Below, piece by piece: positions 53,439-61,386 of a stretch of 64,000 nucleotides of DNA. The stretch's first letter is position 1, and every line of letters begins with the position of its first letter. Source of the DNA: Sphingopyxis fribergensis (GTDB lineage Bacteria; Pseudomonadota; Alphaproteobacteria; Sphingomonadales; Sphingomonadaceae); NCBI RefSeq assembly GCF_000803645.1, contig NZ_CP009122.1:1-64000 (forward strand), given 5' to 3'. The position numbers and the translations under genes were made by a program. Under the pieces are notes generated by a model that worked only from the letters and a program-made list of their open reading frames with translations, had not been told where the DNA came from and made no database searches.

Positions 53439-54101
53439 TTAAAACTTGAACCCCGCCGGTGCGGCAAAGCCCGGCAAGGGTGCGACGTCCATGTCGGCAA
53501 AGCTGCGCAGCGCAACCGCGCCCCCGGCCTTCACGCCCTCGGCGAGCCGCGTCACCGCTCCCTCGCGCCGCGCCGCGACCAGTCGGCCGCCGTCGGCGAG
53601 TTGCGCGACGAGCGCGTCGGGCAAAGTTTCGATCGCGCCCTCGATGATGATGCGGTCGAACGGCGCGGCGCCCGGTGCCCCGGCGGCCAGCGGGCCCGCG
53701 ACCCAGTGGATATTGTCATGGACGGTCGCGCTCTTGGCGGTAGCCATCAGTTCGTCTTGTTCCTCGACGGCATGGACCTCGGCGCCGAGCCGAGCGAGCA
53801 GTCCGGCGGTATAGCCCGTCGCGCTGCCGACCAGCAGTACGCGTTGGCCGGGGCGGATCGCCGCGGCGACGAGCATGCGGCCGGTGACCAGCGGCGCGTT
53901 CAATACGCGGCCATGTCCCAGCGCGATCGCGCGGTCCATATAGGCGACACTGGCGAGCGTAGCGGGCACATGCGCCTCGCGCGGTGCCGCGGCCATCGCG
54001 CCGATGACCGCGGGGTCGATGACGTCGTTGGTCCTGAGCTGGCTGTCGATCATGACAGAACGCATCTCTGCCGCCGTGATTTCGCTAAACTTCGTCGCCA
54101 T
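53439..54101 (-). CDS. Protein-L-isoaspartate O-methyltransferase-like protein
   Basis: S-adenosylmethionine-dependent protein of 220 residues of the PCMT family. It begins with a conserved helix (MRSVMIDSQLRTNDVIDPAV) and has AHVP and MDRAIALG near the substrate loop; the SAM loop is VLLVGSATGYTAGLLA. Many alphaproteobacterial members differ at the active site, so repair activity is not certain. First of the pcm-tolC-popZ run. Confidence 0.88.
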   Translation of the reverse strand: MATKFSEITAAEMRSVMIDSQLRTNDVIDPAVIGAMAAAPREAHVPATLASVAYMDRAIALGHGRVLNAPLVTGRMLVAAAIRPGQRVLLVGSATGYTAGLLARLGAEVHAVEEQDELMATAKSATVHDNIHWVAGPLAAGAPGAAPFDRIIIEGAIETLPDALVAQLADGGRLVAARREGAVTRLAEGVKAGGAVALRSFADMDVAPLPGFAAPAGFKF

Positions 54102-54285
54102 CAGCCTTTTCCAATTCCCTGGAATATGAACCTTTGCGGGGCAGCTTTAGCCGAAGCGATGCTGTATTGCAATAGTAATACAGCCCCGCAGCCGCATTGT
54201 CGCCGCGCATAGCTGCCAATGGGGATGGCGCCAACCCTCATCGCGCGCCGCCCGGCGCGTCAGCCGGGATGCCTTGGGCGAATCC

Positions 54286-54314
54286 TTGACAAGCCAGCCA
54301 AAGCCCCTCACTAG
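54286..54314 (+). promoter_or_regulatory. Probable promoter of tRNA-Cys
   Basis: TTGACA (54286-54291), 17 bases, then CACTAG (54309-54314), about 50 bases before the tRNA. The -35 is perfect and the -10 is poor. Confidence 0.45.
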
Positions 54315-54367
54315 CGGCGCCGTCCAACACCCGGCCCATCCCCCAAGGATGCGGCATTTCGGCATGA

Positions 54368-54441
54368 GGCCCGATGGCGGAGTGGTGACGCAGCGGATTG
54401 CAAATCCGTGCACGCCGGTTCGATTCCGGCTCGGGCCTCCA
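54368..54441 (+). tRNA. tRNA-Cys (GCA)
   Basis: 74 bases with acceptor stem GGCCCGA / TCGGGCC, anticodon loop TTGCAAA with GCA, T-arm GCCGGTTCGATTCCGGC and encoded CCA. Its 3' end is the probable attachment site of the integrated element that begins immediately behind it. Confidence 0.95.
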
Positions 54442-54604
54442 ATAACCGGTCGGCAGATGGTTGCTGATGGTTGAAAAACTCGCGGATTTCTGCTAGTTAT
54501 GAGGCACTCACTGATTGTCGGTGATGGTCTCTGATTGTCCGTAATTGCGGCCGTTGGGGGCCTTTTTCGGGGCAGGAGAGGCCCCCATTAGCGCGAGGCC
54601 CCCA
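54442..54604 (+). promoter_or_regulatory. attL/integrase leader with repeats and hairpins
   Basis: Between the tRNA and integrase lie two copies of CTGATTGTCsGT (54511 and 54531, spaced 20 bases, two helical turns), candidate arm or regulatory sites. TTGGGGGCC (54554-54562) pairs with GGCCCCCAA (54597-54605), which includes the A of the start codon, so the integrase start could be buried in a hairpin. AGGAG at 54574 is far from the ATG. Confidence 0.5.
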
Positions 54605-55921
54605 ATGGCGCTGACAGATGCTGCAATCCGAACCGCCAAGCCTAGAGAAAAGTCATACAAGGTTGCAGATTCGAAGGGCCTGTACCTCCAAATCAATCCC
54701 GGTGGCAGCAAGCTTTGGCGGTTGAAGTATCGTATCAACGGCGTAGAGCGGAAACTGGCACTAGGCGCTTATCCCGAAATCAGTTTGGCCGAGGCTCGCG
54801 AGGCGCGCGACGCTGCGCGCAAGCAAGTGGCGCATTCGATCGACCCGAATTTCGCAAAACGGGAAGCGCGAATTGAAGCGAGCGTGCGCGCTCGCAACAG
54901 CTTCGCGCATGTCGCCGACGATCTCATTCAGAAGAAGACCCGCGAAGGTTTGGCCGCGCCGACACTGAAGAAAATGCACTGGTTCGTGAAGCTGTTGGGT
55001 CCTGAATTCGGCAGACGCCCAATCGCCGACATCACTCCGCATGAAATCTTGCACGAACTTCGCAAGCATGAACGGCGAGGTCGGCTTGAAACCGCTAATC
55101 TTCTAAGGTCATTCGTCAGTCGGGTTTTCCGATATGCGGTCGCGACCGCGCGCGCGGATCGCGATCCTGCGCAACTGTTGATCGGGGCGCTGACGATCCC
55201 GAAGGTGAAGCATTTTTCGGCGATCACCGATCCAGTGGTATTTGGCGGACTGTTGCGCGCAATCGATGATTATCAAGGTGACCCAGCTGTAATGGCGGCG
55301 TTAAAACTTACGCCCCATCTGTTCCAGCGTCCCGGTGAAATGCGCCAGATGGAGTGGAGCGAGATCAATTTCGACAAGGCGGTCTGGACGATCCCGGAAG
55401 GCAAGATGAAGATGCGCCAGCCCCACGCCGTACCGCTTTCGCGGCAGGCGCTCGCGATCCTTGCCGACATGCGAATTTTGTCGGGTTCAGGCCAATATGT
55501 CTTTCCGTCGGTCCGCACCCGGTCGCGACCCATCAGCGACAATACGTTGAACGCCTCGCTGCGGCGCATGGGATATCCCAAGGATCAAATGACGGCGCAT
55601 GGTTTTCGCACATCGGCATCGTCGCTCCTCAACGAATCGGGATATTGGAATCCCGACGCGATCGAGCGCGCCCTCGCCCACGCGGTCGGCGGCACCATTC
55701 GCCGCATCTATAATCAGTCAGCCTATTGGGCCGAACGTGTCGAGATGGCTCAGTGGTGGAGCGATTATCTCGACGATCTGCGTGAAGGAGGAAACCGATG
55801 CCCGTCGCCGAGACCCCACCCTCGACCGGGATATGGAATCGGACGGGCGACGCCCATAGGAGTCTCTCGCGGATTGCCGCTCGCCTCCTATTCGCCAAGG
55901 ACAAGGAGGAGCTGGGGCTAG
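54605..55921 (+). CDS. int: P4-type tyrosine recombinase integrase
   Basis: Integrase of 438 residues with an N-terminal DUF4102 domain (begins MALTDAAIRTAKPREK), a SAM-like core-binding domain (about 95-185) and the catalytic domain. All catalytic residues are visible: R242 in QRPGEM, K269, H332 and R335 in HGFR, H359 and Y369 in RRIYNQ. It directs insertion of the element at tRNA-Cys. The last 40 residues overlap the next gene by 124 bases. Confidence 0.94.
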   Translation: MALTDAAIRTAKPREKSYKVADSKGLYLQINPGGSKLWRLKYRINGVERKLALGAYPEISLAEAREARDAARKQVAHSIDPNFAKREARIEASVRARNSFAHVADDLIQKKTREGLAAPTLKKMHWFVKLLGPEFGRRPIADITPHEILHELRKHERRGRLETANLLRSFVSRVFRYAVATARADRDPAQLLIGALTIPKVKHFSAITDPVVFGGLLRAIDDYQGDPAVMAALKLTPHLFQRPGEMRQMEWSEINFDKAVWTIPEGKMKMRQPHAVPLSRQALAILADMRILSGSGQYVFPSVRTRSRPISDNTLNASLRRMGYPKDQMTAHGFRTSASSLLNESGYWNPDAIERALAHAVGGTIRRIYNQSAYWAERVEMAQWWSDYLDDLREGGNRCPSPRPHPRPGYGIGRATPIGVSRGLPLASYSPRTRRSWG

Positions 55922-56709
55922 AAGAGATCGATCGCATAGCGGTTGCGATCGAGCGCGCGGTTCGGCGTCGGTTTCTGATCGCGGCGACGCTGTTCCTCCT
56001 CTGCATTCTGCTATCGCTGTTCGTCATCGCCGCGTGGGCCGCAGCGGCTTTGGACGGACAGGACAGCGGCCAGGCGCTTGTCATCGCTGCCAGTCTTTTG
56101 CTCATGATGGCGGCGTGTATCGCCGTGGGGTGGCGCCACTTTCAATATGGCTTGGGGATCGCAGAAAGGAAGCGAACGCCCGTTTATGGAAACAGCCGTC
56201 GTTCGACCGTCGAAACGCTCGAGAAACTCTTCGACTATCTCGGCCGCCGGACGGGGCCATCGACCTATTACTACGACCGAAAAGGCAACAGGCGCCCGGT
56301 TCATCGCCGCCATTTTTACGGACGATTGAGAGGCCTGCTCCTGTCGGAAATCGCCAGTGACCGGGCGATCGTTCTTCCGCCGCATGGTTTCTGGTTCACT
56401 GCCCAGATCTACATCGACGCCGAACCGGAAGACATTATCCGTGCGCTCAAAGTCAGGCCCAGCAGCGGAGGTCGCCCGAAGGAATTTGATTATGAGGCGA
56501 TGCTGTTGGCCTTGATCGAGCACCCGGCGCTGCGCACGATCGATCCGGATGAATATGGCGCCGAAACCGAGGTCATGAACCTCATCAGGAATCGTTGCGA
56601 ACCGAGCGACGACCATGACAACGACATTCCCGTTCCCGAAAGCACCCGGTTGCGGGCATTTGCCAAGGAAATTGCCGCTTCGATAAAAATAAATCGTGGC
56701 GCGCGCTAG
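55798..56709 (+). CDS. Two-helix membrane protein of unknown function in the element
   Basis: Protein of 303 residues with two transmembrane helices close together (FLIAATLFLLCILLSLFVIAAWAA; ALVIAASLLLMMAACIAVG, about 60-112). The long cytosolic C-terminal part (about 125-303) has YYYDRKGNRRPVHRRHF and a Tyr/Arg-rich part that I cannot place. ATG 55798 has AAGGAGGAAACCG, an excellent ribosome site, inside the integrase reading frame. Base use is lower in GC than the chromosome. Confidence 0.75.
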   Translation: MPVAETPPSTGIWNRTGDAHRSLSRIAARLLFAKDKEELGLEEIDRIAVAIERAVRRRFLIAATLFLLCILLSLFVIAAWAAAALDGQDSGQALVIAASLLLMMAACIAVGWRHFQYGLGIAERKRTPVYGNSRRSTVETLEKLFDYLGRRTGPSTYYYDRKGNRRPVHRRHFYGRLRGLLLSEIASDRAIVLPPHGFWFTAQIYIDAEPEDIIRALKVRPSSGGRPKEFDYEAMLLALIEHPALRTIDPDEYGAETEVMNLIRNRCEPSDDHDNDIPVPESTRLRAFAKEIAASIKINRGAR

Positions 56710-56886
56710 GCGGGAAGGTTTCGGAGATACCGAAAACTCCCGGAAAAGTGCCATTTTCCCTTGCAAGCAATTAGCGACATTTACGGCCGCCCGCGGATTT
56801 CTGCGACCTTCAGGTTCCCGCACGACCCATGTGCAGTCCTGTGCAATTTGAGCTGTCTTCCACCATCAATCGCCACGGAGACGCTC

Positions 56887-57054
56887 ATGGAACCCCTAGT
56901 CCTTTCGATCAACGAAACCGCGAAGGTTCTCGGTATCGGCCGGTCCTCGGTTTATGCCCTGATCAAGTCGGGATCGCTCGACGCGATAAGGATCGGGACG
57001 CGAACCTTGCTGACCACAGAGTCGATCCGGCGCTTGACTCAATCAGCCAATTGA
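56887..57054 (+). CDS. Excisionase/AlpA-type HTH protein
   Basis: 55-residue protein with the MerR/Xis-like winged helix: SINETAKVLGIGRSSVYALIKSG then AIRIGTRTLLTTESIRRL. Probably the excisionase or regulator of the integrase. ATG 56887 has CGGAGA nearby. No larger start is justified. Confidence 0.85.
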   Translation: MEPLVLSINETAKVLGIGRSSVYALIKSGSLDAIRIGTRTLLTTESIRRLTQSAN

Positions 57055-57622
57055 TCGGCGCGATCGCTCGACTTGCGGTGATGAATAAGCAGCATTCGCG
57101 CGCAGCGCCGATGCGGGCAGGACATCTACGTCGGTCTTATGGTGAGCGCGGCCTCAAATGAGCGCGCACCGGCGGCGGCAGGCGCCGCCAGAGGTCGCGC
57201 GTTGGCACGGTTGGCCGCGCAGCGCTCTTGTCTCGCTTCTTGGCGCCGCGGGCGCGCGGCCCTTGCGGCGGGGACGCAGCGCGCGGCGCTGCTCCGGACG
57301 CGGCGCTGCCACGTCCGACCCACCACCGGCCCGCGCACACCGCGGCACCGGCGGCTGCGACAAGGGCGCGTCTGTTCTCCAATGATGACGCCGCGCTGAT
57401 CGCGCGCCGGCGCTGTGCTTGGGCCGGCCACGGACAGCGTGGCAGTCGGCGCACGGCTGTGGGACCGCTCGGCCGGCGCGCAAGCCGTCGCTGCGCGTCG
57501 GCTCCTCCATTGCATTCCGGCCCTGCGGGTGCGCGCCGTCCTTTGGCGCGGTCCCGTCGCCTTTCCTCGCCGCCCGCCCCGCCGTCCGGGGCCGCGTGTG
57601 GTGGAAGGAAAGGAGAAAGATC
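57055..57622. other. GC-rich region before the ParB-like gene
   Basis: 568 bases without a credible gene; the open frames there are GC shadows. The first part has several GC-rich inverted sequences (GGCGGCGGCAGGCGCCGCC near 57166). From 57465 it holds leader copy A. Confidence 0.5.
57465..57622 (+). promoter_or_regulatory. Conserved leader copy A (before the ParB-like gene)
   Basis: CCGCTCGGCCGG (57467) then CTCCTCC (57502) and CCCTGCGGGTGCGCGC (57521), then GCCGCCCGCCCCGCC and AAAGGAG before ATG 57623. Blocks occur in the same order and spacing in copies B and C. The transcript start is unknown. Confidence 0.55.
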
Positions 57623-59416
57623 ATGAAGCTTGATTTTATCGATGTGGATCATCTGTCGATTGCGACGACCAATATGCGCGGGAAGGGCAAGGACCCCGAT
57701 GTGTCCGACCTGCTCCCCAGCGTTCGCGCGCGCGGGGTGCTGGTGCCGCTGCTCGTTAGGCCCAACTGTTCCGAAGGCCATTATGAGATCGTTGCGGGAC
57801 GTCGGCGTTTTACCGCCGTGAGCGTCGTGGCGCGCGAGGGCGGCGCGGTGAAGCCGATCCCCTGCGCGATCCTCGACGAGGGCGACGATGCCGATGCGCT
57901 CGAAGCGTCGATGCTGGAAAATCTTGCGCGGGTCCGGCCCGACGAGGTCAGCCAGTGGGAAGCGTTCGTCGCGCTGGTCAAATCGGGGCGCAGCGTCGAC
58001 GAGGTGGCGGATACGTTCGGGTTCGAGGCGTCCGCGGTGAAGCGCATCCTTGCGCTCGGCAATCTCTTGCCGCGCATCCGCACTCTCTATCGGCGCGGCG
58101 AGATCGATGCGGGCACGGTGCGACACCTGACCCTTGCCTCGAAAAGCCAGCAGAAGGCATGGCTGGCGCTGTTCGACGACGAGAGTGCCTATTGCCCGAC
58201 CGGCCATCAGCTCAAGGCGTGGCTGTTCGGCGGCAACGCCATCGCGGTGAAACACGCGCTGTTCGATGTTGCCGAGGCGAAGCTCGCCATCGTCTCGGAC
58301 CTGTTCGGCGAAGACAGCTATTTTGCCGACAGCGATGCTTTCTGGACCGCGCAGTTGGAGGCCATCGAAGCGCGCAAGGCCGCGTATCTCGACGCGGGAT
58401 GGCCCGATGTCGTTATCATGGAACGCGGAGACTGGTTCCAGTCGTGGGGTTATGTCCATGCGAACAAGCGCAAGGGCGGTCGCATTTATGTCGAGGTTCG
58501 CGATAGCGGCGAGGTCAGCTTCCACGAAGGCTATGTGTCCACCAAGGAGGCGAAGCGGCTTTCGGGCGGTGGCGGCAGCGATGATGAGAACACGCACGCA
58601 ACGAAGCCCGCGCGCCCCGAAGTGTCGGGTCCGCTCAATGCCTATATCGACCTGCACCGTCATGCGGCGGTGCGCGCCGATCTGGCCAGCCACGGCGGCG
58701 TCGCGCTGCGGGCGATGCTTGCGCATGTCATCGCGGGCGCCGACCTGTGGCGGGTTGATATCGAAAGCCAGCGCGCGCCGAAGGAAGCGATTGCCGAGAG
58801 CGTCGAGACTTGTCCCGCCGAAACGGCTTTCGACATCAAACGCCGTGCCGTGCTGGCGGTGCTGGGATTCGATGAGGACACCCCGACTGTCACGGGAAGG
58901 CCGCTTCACCGGCCCCCTTTTGCGCCCTTGTTCCAGCGGCTGCTCGAACTCCCCGATCCGGTGGTCCTGGAGATCGTGGCGATCGTCATGGGCGAGACCT
59001 TGGCGGCGGGCAGCGAGGCGGTCGAGATGATCGGCCTTCATCTGGGCACCGACATGCGCCAGCACTGGCAAGCCGACGCGGCCTTCTTCGACCAGCTTCG
59101 CGACCGCGAAGTGCTGCTCGCCATCACCAGCGAGGTCGCGGGCGCCGAGGTGGCGGCCGCGAACGCCGGTGAAAAGGCAAAGGCGCTGAAGGCGATCATC
59201 GCCGATTGCCTTGCGGGCGCGAACGGTCGCGCCAAGGCCGAGCCGTGGGTGCCGAAGTGGATGGCGTTCCCGCCGACCGCCTACACGTCGCGCGGCGGCG
59301 TCGGCAGCGTGAAGGCGGCGGCGCGCGTGGCGTTCGATCTTTCGGCTCCCGCCGATGCCAATCCGGTCGAGCGGGGCGGTGCGCCCGACGGCAACGAGAC
59401 GTTGCTTGCAGCGTAA
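57623..59416 (+). CDS. Large ParB-like protein of the element
   Basis: 597 residues. The ParB N-terminal nuclease/CTPase-like domain is at about 1-120, with VAGRRRFTAVSV (GERRxRA-type box) and ENLARVRPDEVSQWEAF, followed by the HTH domain (SVDEVADTFGFEASAVKRILALGNL). The large C-terminal part (about 210-597) is not chromosomal ParB-like and may bind DNA or partner proteins. A ParA is not in the window. Its leader matches copies B and C. Ribosome site AAAGGAG. Confidence 0.87.
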   Translation: MKLDFIDVDHLSIATTNMRGKGKDPDVSDLLPSVRARGVLVPLLVRPNCSEGHYEIVAGRRRFTAVSVVAREGGAVKPIPCAILDEGDDADALEASMLENLARVRPDEVSQWEAFVALVKSGRSVDEVADTFGFEASAVKRILALGNLLPRIRTLYRRGEIDAGTVRHLTLASKSQQKAWLALFDDESAYCPTGHQLKAWLFGGNAIAVKHALFDVAEAKLAIVSDLFGEDSYFADSDAFWTAQLEAIEARKAAYLDAGWPDVVIMERGDWFQSWGYVHANKRKGGRIYVEVRDSGEVSFHEGYVSTKEAKRLSGGGGSDDENTHATKPARPEVSGPLNAYIDLHRHAAVRADLASHGGVALRAMLAHVIAGADLWRVDIESQRAPKEAIAESVETCPAETAFDIKRRAVLAVLGFDEDTPTVTGRPLHRPPFAPLFQRLLELPDPVVLEIVAIVMGETLAAGSEAVEMIGLHLGTDMRQHWQADAAFFDQLRDREVLLAITSEVAGAEVAAANAGEKAKALKAIIADCLAGANGRAKAEPWVPKWMAFPPTAYTSRGGVGSVKAAARVAFDLSAPADANPVERGGAPDGNETLLAA

Positions 59417-59420
59417 AGGC

Positions 59421-59456
59421 AGGGCGGGCGGCTTCGGTCGCCCGCCCATTTTTTGC
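59421..59456 (+). terminator. Intrinsic terminator of the ParB-like gene
   Basis: GGGCGGGCG (59422-59430) pairs with CGCCCGCCC (59439-59447) over an eight-base loop, followed by ATTTTTTG. It lies 5 bases after the stop. Confidence 0.9.
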
Positions 59457-60024
59457 GGCCCCAAAATGACGCCCCGGCCTTGCCGGCCGGCGCGGGGTCA
59501 TTCGTTTCGGGCGCGCCGCCGCCGCAAGCGGCAACGGCGCGCGAAGATTTGAAAAATGGAGAATCTGGGGCGGTGCGAATTTTTCCCCTCCCACCGCCCC
59601 GACGATCATCGCGTTGATGATGCATCGCCCTGCCACCGGCAACTGGAACCGTGGTCGCATACGCCCGGCTGCGCTGGCAGGTGCGGTCATTTTTAGTCCA
59701 GCGGACTGGTTTGAATAGCCGGAATCTGCTCGTCTGCCGGATTGCTCCAAATCGCGACAAGCGGGTCTCAACATCCTTACGCATGCCCGGCGCCAGCCGG
59801 TCGCAACATCATATTCTCGTCCTATGCGGGAAGGGCGGCGTTGTCGCTTGTCCCGTTCGTGGCTGATCGATTGGGTCGTTGCGCGACGGCAGTCTTTAAT
59901 CGCTTCAATCTCTCATATTTCGATAATTGACCGTCCCGCCCGATCGATAGCCGATCGTCTCCAGCGCAGCAGAACCATCCCGGCGACGGGCGAGATGACC
60001 TGTCCCGGCGCGGTGCCCCGCGAA
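59457..60024. other. Non-coding region with hairpins after the ParB-like gene
   Basis: About 570 bases with no credible gene. Hairpins: TGACgCCCCG...CGGGGTCA at 59467-59500, GCGCGCCG/CGGCGCGC at 59511-59542, GGGGCGGTG/CACCGCCCC at 59567-59600. A less GC-rich stretch is at about 59893-59931. Possible oriV, ncRNA or partition-site region. Confidence 0.4.
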
Positions 60025-60107
60025 AGTGCGGCGGCGCGATTATTTCCCCGCGTGCTGCGCACGCTCCTCGCGGGCCGCTTCGCTTCAAATAATCGCGCCG
60101 CCGCACT
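60025..60107. repeat. Perfect 21-bp inverted repeat with nested stems
   Basis: Arms 60025-60045 and 60087-60107 are exact reverse complements (AGTGCGGCGGCGCGATTATTT). In the 41-base loop, CCCGCG (60047-60052) pairs with CGCGGG (60069-60074), and GTGC-TGC-GCAC lies within. It ends directly before leader copy C. Confidence 0.85.
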
Positions 60108-60215
60108 CCTCCGCTCACGCTGTGGCCCTTCGGGTTCGCGCGGCGCCTTATGCGCCGGCCCCTGGTCCGCCCATGCCGCAGGGATGGTCCCACGGCACAG
60201 TGAAGGAGACGACCA
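60103..60215 (+). promoter_or_regulatory. Conserved leader copy C (before the DUF736 gene)
   Basis: CTCCTCC (60106) then GGCCCTTCGGGTTCGCGC (60124), GCGCC...GGCGC-like hairpins, and GAAGGAG before ATG 60216. Its blocks match copy A at the same distances. It adjoins the 21-bp inverted repeat. Confidence 0.55.
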
Positions 60216-60539
60216 ATGGCAGCTATCGGCTTTGTGAACGGCACCATCGAAAAAGGCTTCGTGGGCCAGCTCAAGACCCTCTCGATCCGCGCCGCGATCG
60301 AGATACGCCCCAACCGCTCGAAGAACGGCGATATCCAGCCCGACTACCGGGTCTATTCCGAAGGCGTCGAGATCGGTGCCGGCTGGGTCCGCATCGGCGA
60401 AGCTTCGGGCAAGCCTTTCGTGTCGCTGACGCTGGCGGCCCCCGAGTTCGGGCCGCGCCGCATCTACGCCAACCTCGGCCGCGCCGCCGGCCAGGACAGC
60501 GAAGATGCCTATGCGATCATCTGGAACCCCGACAACTGA
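60216..60539 (+). CDS. DUF736 protein
   Basis: Protein of 107 residues, MAAIGFVNGTIEKGFVGQLKTL onward with RPNRSKNGDIQPDYRVYS, GAGWVRIGE and YVSLTLAAPEFG-like blocks, the DUF736 pattern found on alphaproteobacterial plasmids and conjugative elements. Function unknown. Excellent GAAGGAG ribosome site. It is followed by its own terminator, so it is a single transcription unit. Confidence 0.9.
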   Translation: MAAIGFVNGTIEKGFVGQLKTLSIRAAIEIRPNRSKNGDIQPDYRVYSEGVEIGAGWVRIGEASGKPFVSLTLAAPEFGPRRIYANLGRAAGQDSEDAYAIIWNPDN

Positions 60540-60550
60540 GCCGGGCTTCC

Positions 60551-60583
60551 GCCCCGCGCCGCGGTCTGCGGCGCGGGGCTTTG
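60551..60583 (+). terminator. Intrinsic terminator of the DUF736 gene
   Basis: GCCCCGCGCCGC (60551-60562) pairs with GCGGCGCGGGGC (60568-60579), a 12-bp stem with a five-base loop, then TTTGCTG. Confidence 0.8.
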
Positions 60584-60594
60584 CTGTGCGCTGT

Positions 60595-60834
60595 TCAGAC
60601 AGGGCCGCCGCCGGGCTTATTGTCGCGATCGAGGTCGGCGACGGTAAAGGTCATCGGGTTGCGCAGCCAGACATTGACCTCGCCGACACGCCAGCCGCAG
60701 CAGCGCGTCGCGATCTTGTGCTGTGGCGGGAACGTCCCGGCGGCGATCTTGCGATAGAGGGTCGCGCGGCTGAGGCCGGTCAGATCGAGCACTTCATTGA
60801 GCCGCATGAGGCGGAGGGGGGATTGGAATGCCAT
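60595..60834 (-). CDS. AlpA-family HTH regulator
   Basis: 79-residue protein: LRLMRLNEVLDLTGLSRATLYRKIAAGTFPP then a WRVGEVNVWL segment, the AlpA/MerR-like winged helix used by satellites and integrative elements. Start ATG 60834. It lies on the opposite strand, convergent with DUF736. Its target is unknown. Confidence 0.85.
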   Translation of the reverse strand: MAFQSPLRLMRLNEVLDLTGLSRATLYRKIAAGTFPPQHKIATRCCGWRVGEVNVWLRNPMTFTVADLDRDNKPGGGPV

Positions 60835-61227
60835 GCTGTTCTACTCCATCTGGTGAACGAATTTGCGTCGACACGAGATAAAGAAAGCATGACGGGCGTT
60901 GCCGTCAACACCGCAGAAAACCGTCATTTACGGCATAGTGCACTGGCGTAGGGCCGTGGGTATCCGCCGGTATCCATGGGGACTTCCTGGGAGTTGTGGC
61001 GTAGGCTGAAATTTTCTGTCTCATCAGGTCTCGCCGGCAGTTGTCCCCCGCCCGATGAGGCCGTCGAGGACGGCCGCGTCCGCAAATGACGCGCCGTAAA
61101 CGGCGCGGCGTCTATCCGATTCGCGTGAGATGAGCGCGCCGGTGGCGCGCAAGCGGTCGCCGCTCTCGCGGCGGCGGAGTTTGTCCCGGCGCGGCGGGGG
61201 CGGAGGTGGGCGTCACTCGCCTTTAGC
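60835..61227. other. Non-coding region between alpA and leader B
   Basis: 393 bases with the alpA promoter on one side and, from about 61020, palindromes: CTCATC...GATGAG (61022-61058), GACGCGCCG-taaa-CGGCGCGgCGTC (61088-61112) and others. No credible gene. A TTTGTCCCGGCGCGG at about 61180 also occurs as CTGTCCCGGCGCGG just before the 21-bp repeat of copy C. Confidence 0.45.
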
Positions 61228-61386
61228 CCCGCCCGGCCGGGCCGCAACCCGCGTGCCGCGGGTTCTCCACTTCGTTGCGATCCTGCGGATGCCGCCCGAC
61301 CGATGATGCGGGTCTGCCGGCTCCTTCCTGCCGCCCACCCCGCCCCCCTCCGGGCCGGGGTGCGGTGGCTGGAAGGAGACCGAAGG
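61228..61386 (+). promoter_or_regulatory. Conserved leader copy B (before the sigma-region-4 gene)
   Basis: CCGCCCGGCCGG (61229), TTCTCCACTTCG (61263), CCTGCGGATGCCGCC (61282), CTGCCGCCCACCCCGCC and GGAAGGAG before ATG 61387. The first 23 bases differ from copy A at only four places. Confidence 0.55.

Noticed and set aside
54545-54604. TTG-started extension of the integrase
   Set aside because: Adds residues with no family match and would include the hairpin region; ATG 54605 gives the DUF4102 start.
54605-57054. Integrase region as a prophage
   Set aside because: No capsid, tail or lysis genes; TraA, TraC, TraD and an oriT candidate follow, so a conjugative element fits.
57137-59464. Open frame of 775 codons opposite the ParB-like gene
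   Set aside because: Arg/Ala/Pro-rich shadow; the ParB-like frame has motifs, ribosome site and terminator.
59822-60313. Minus-strand 163-codon frame between parB and DUF736
   Set aside because: Crosses the 21-bp inverted repeat and leader C, Arg-rich, no ribosome site.
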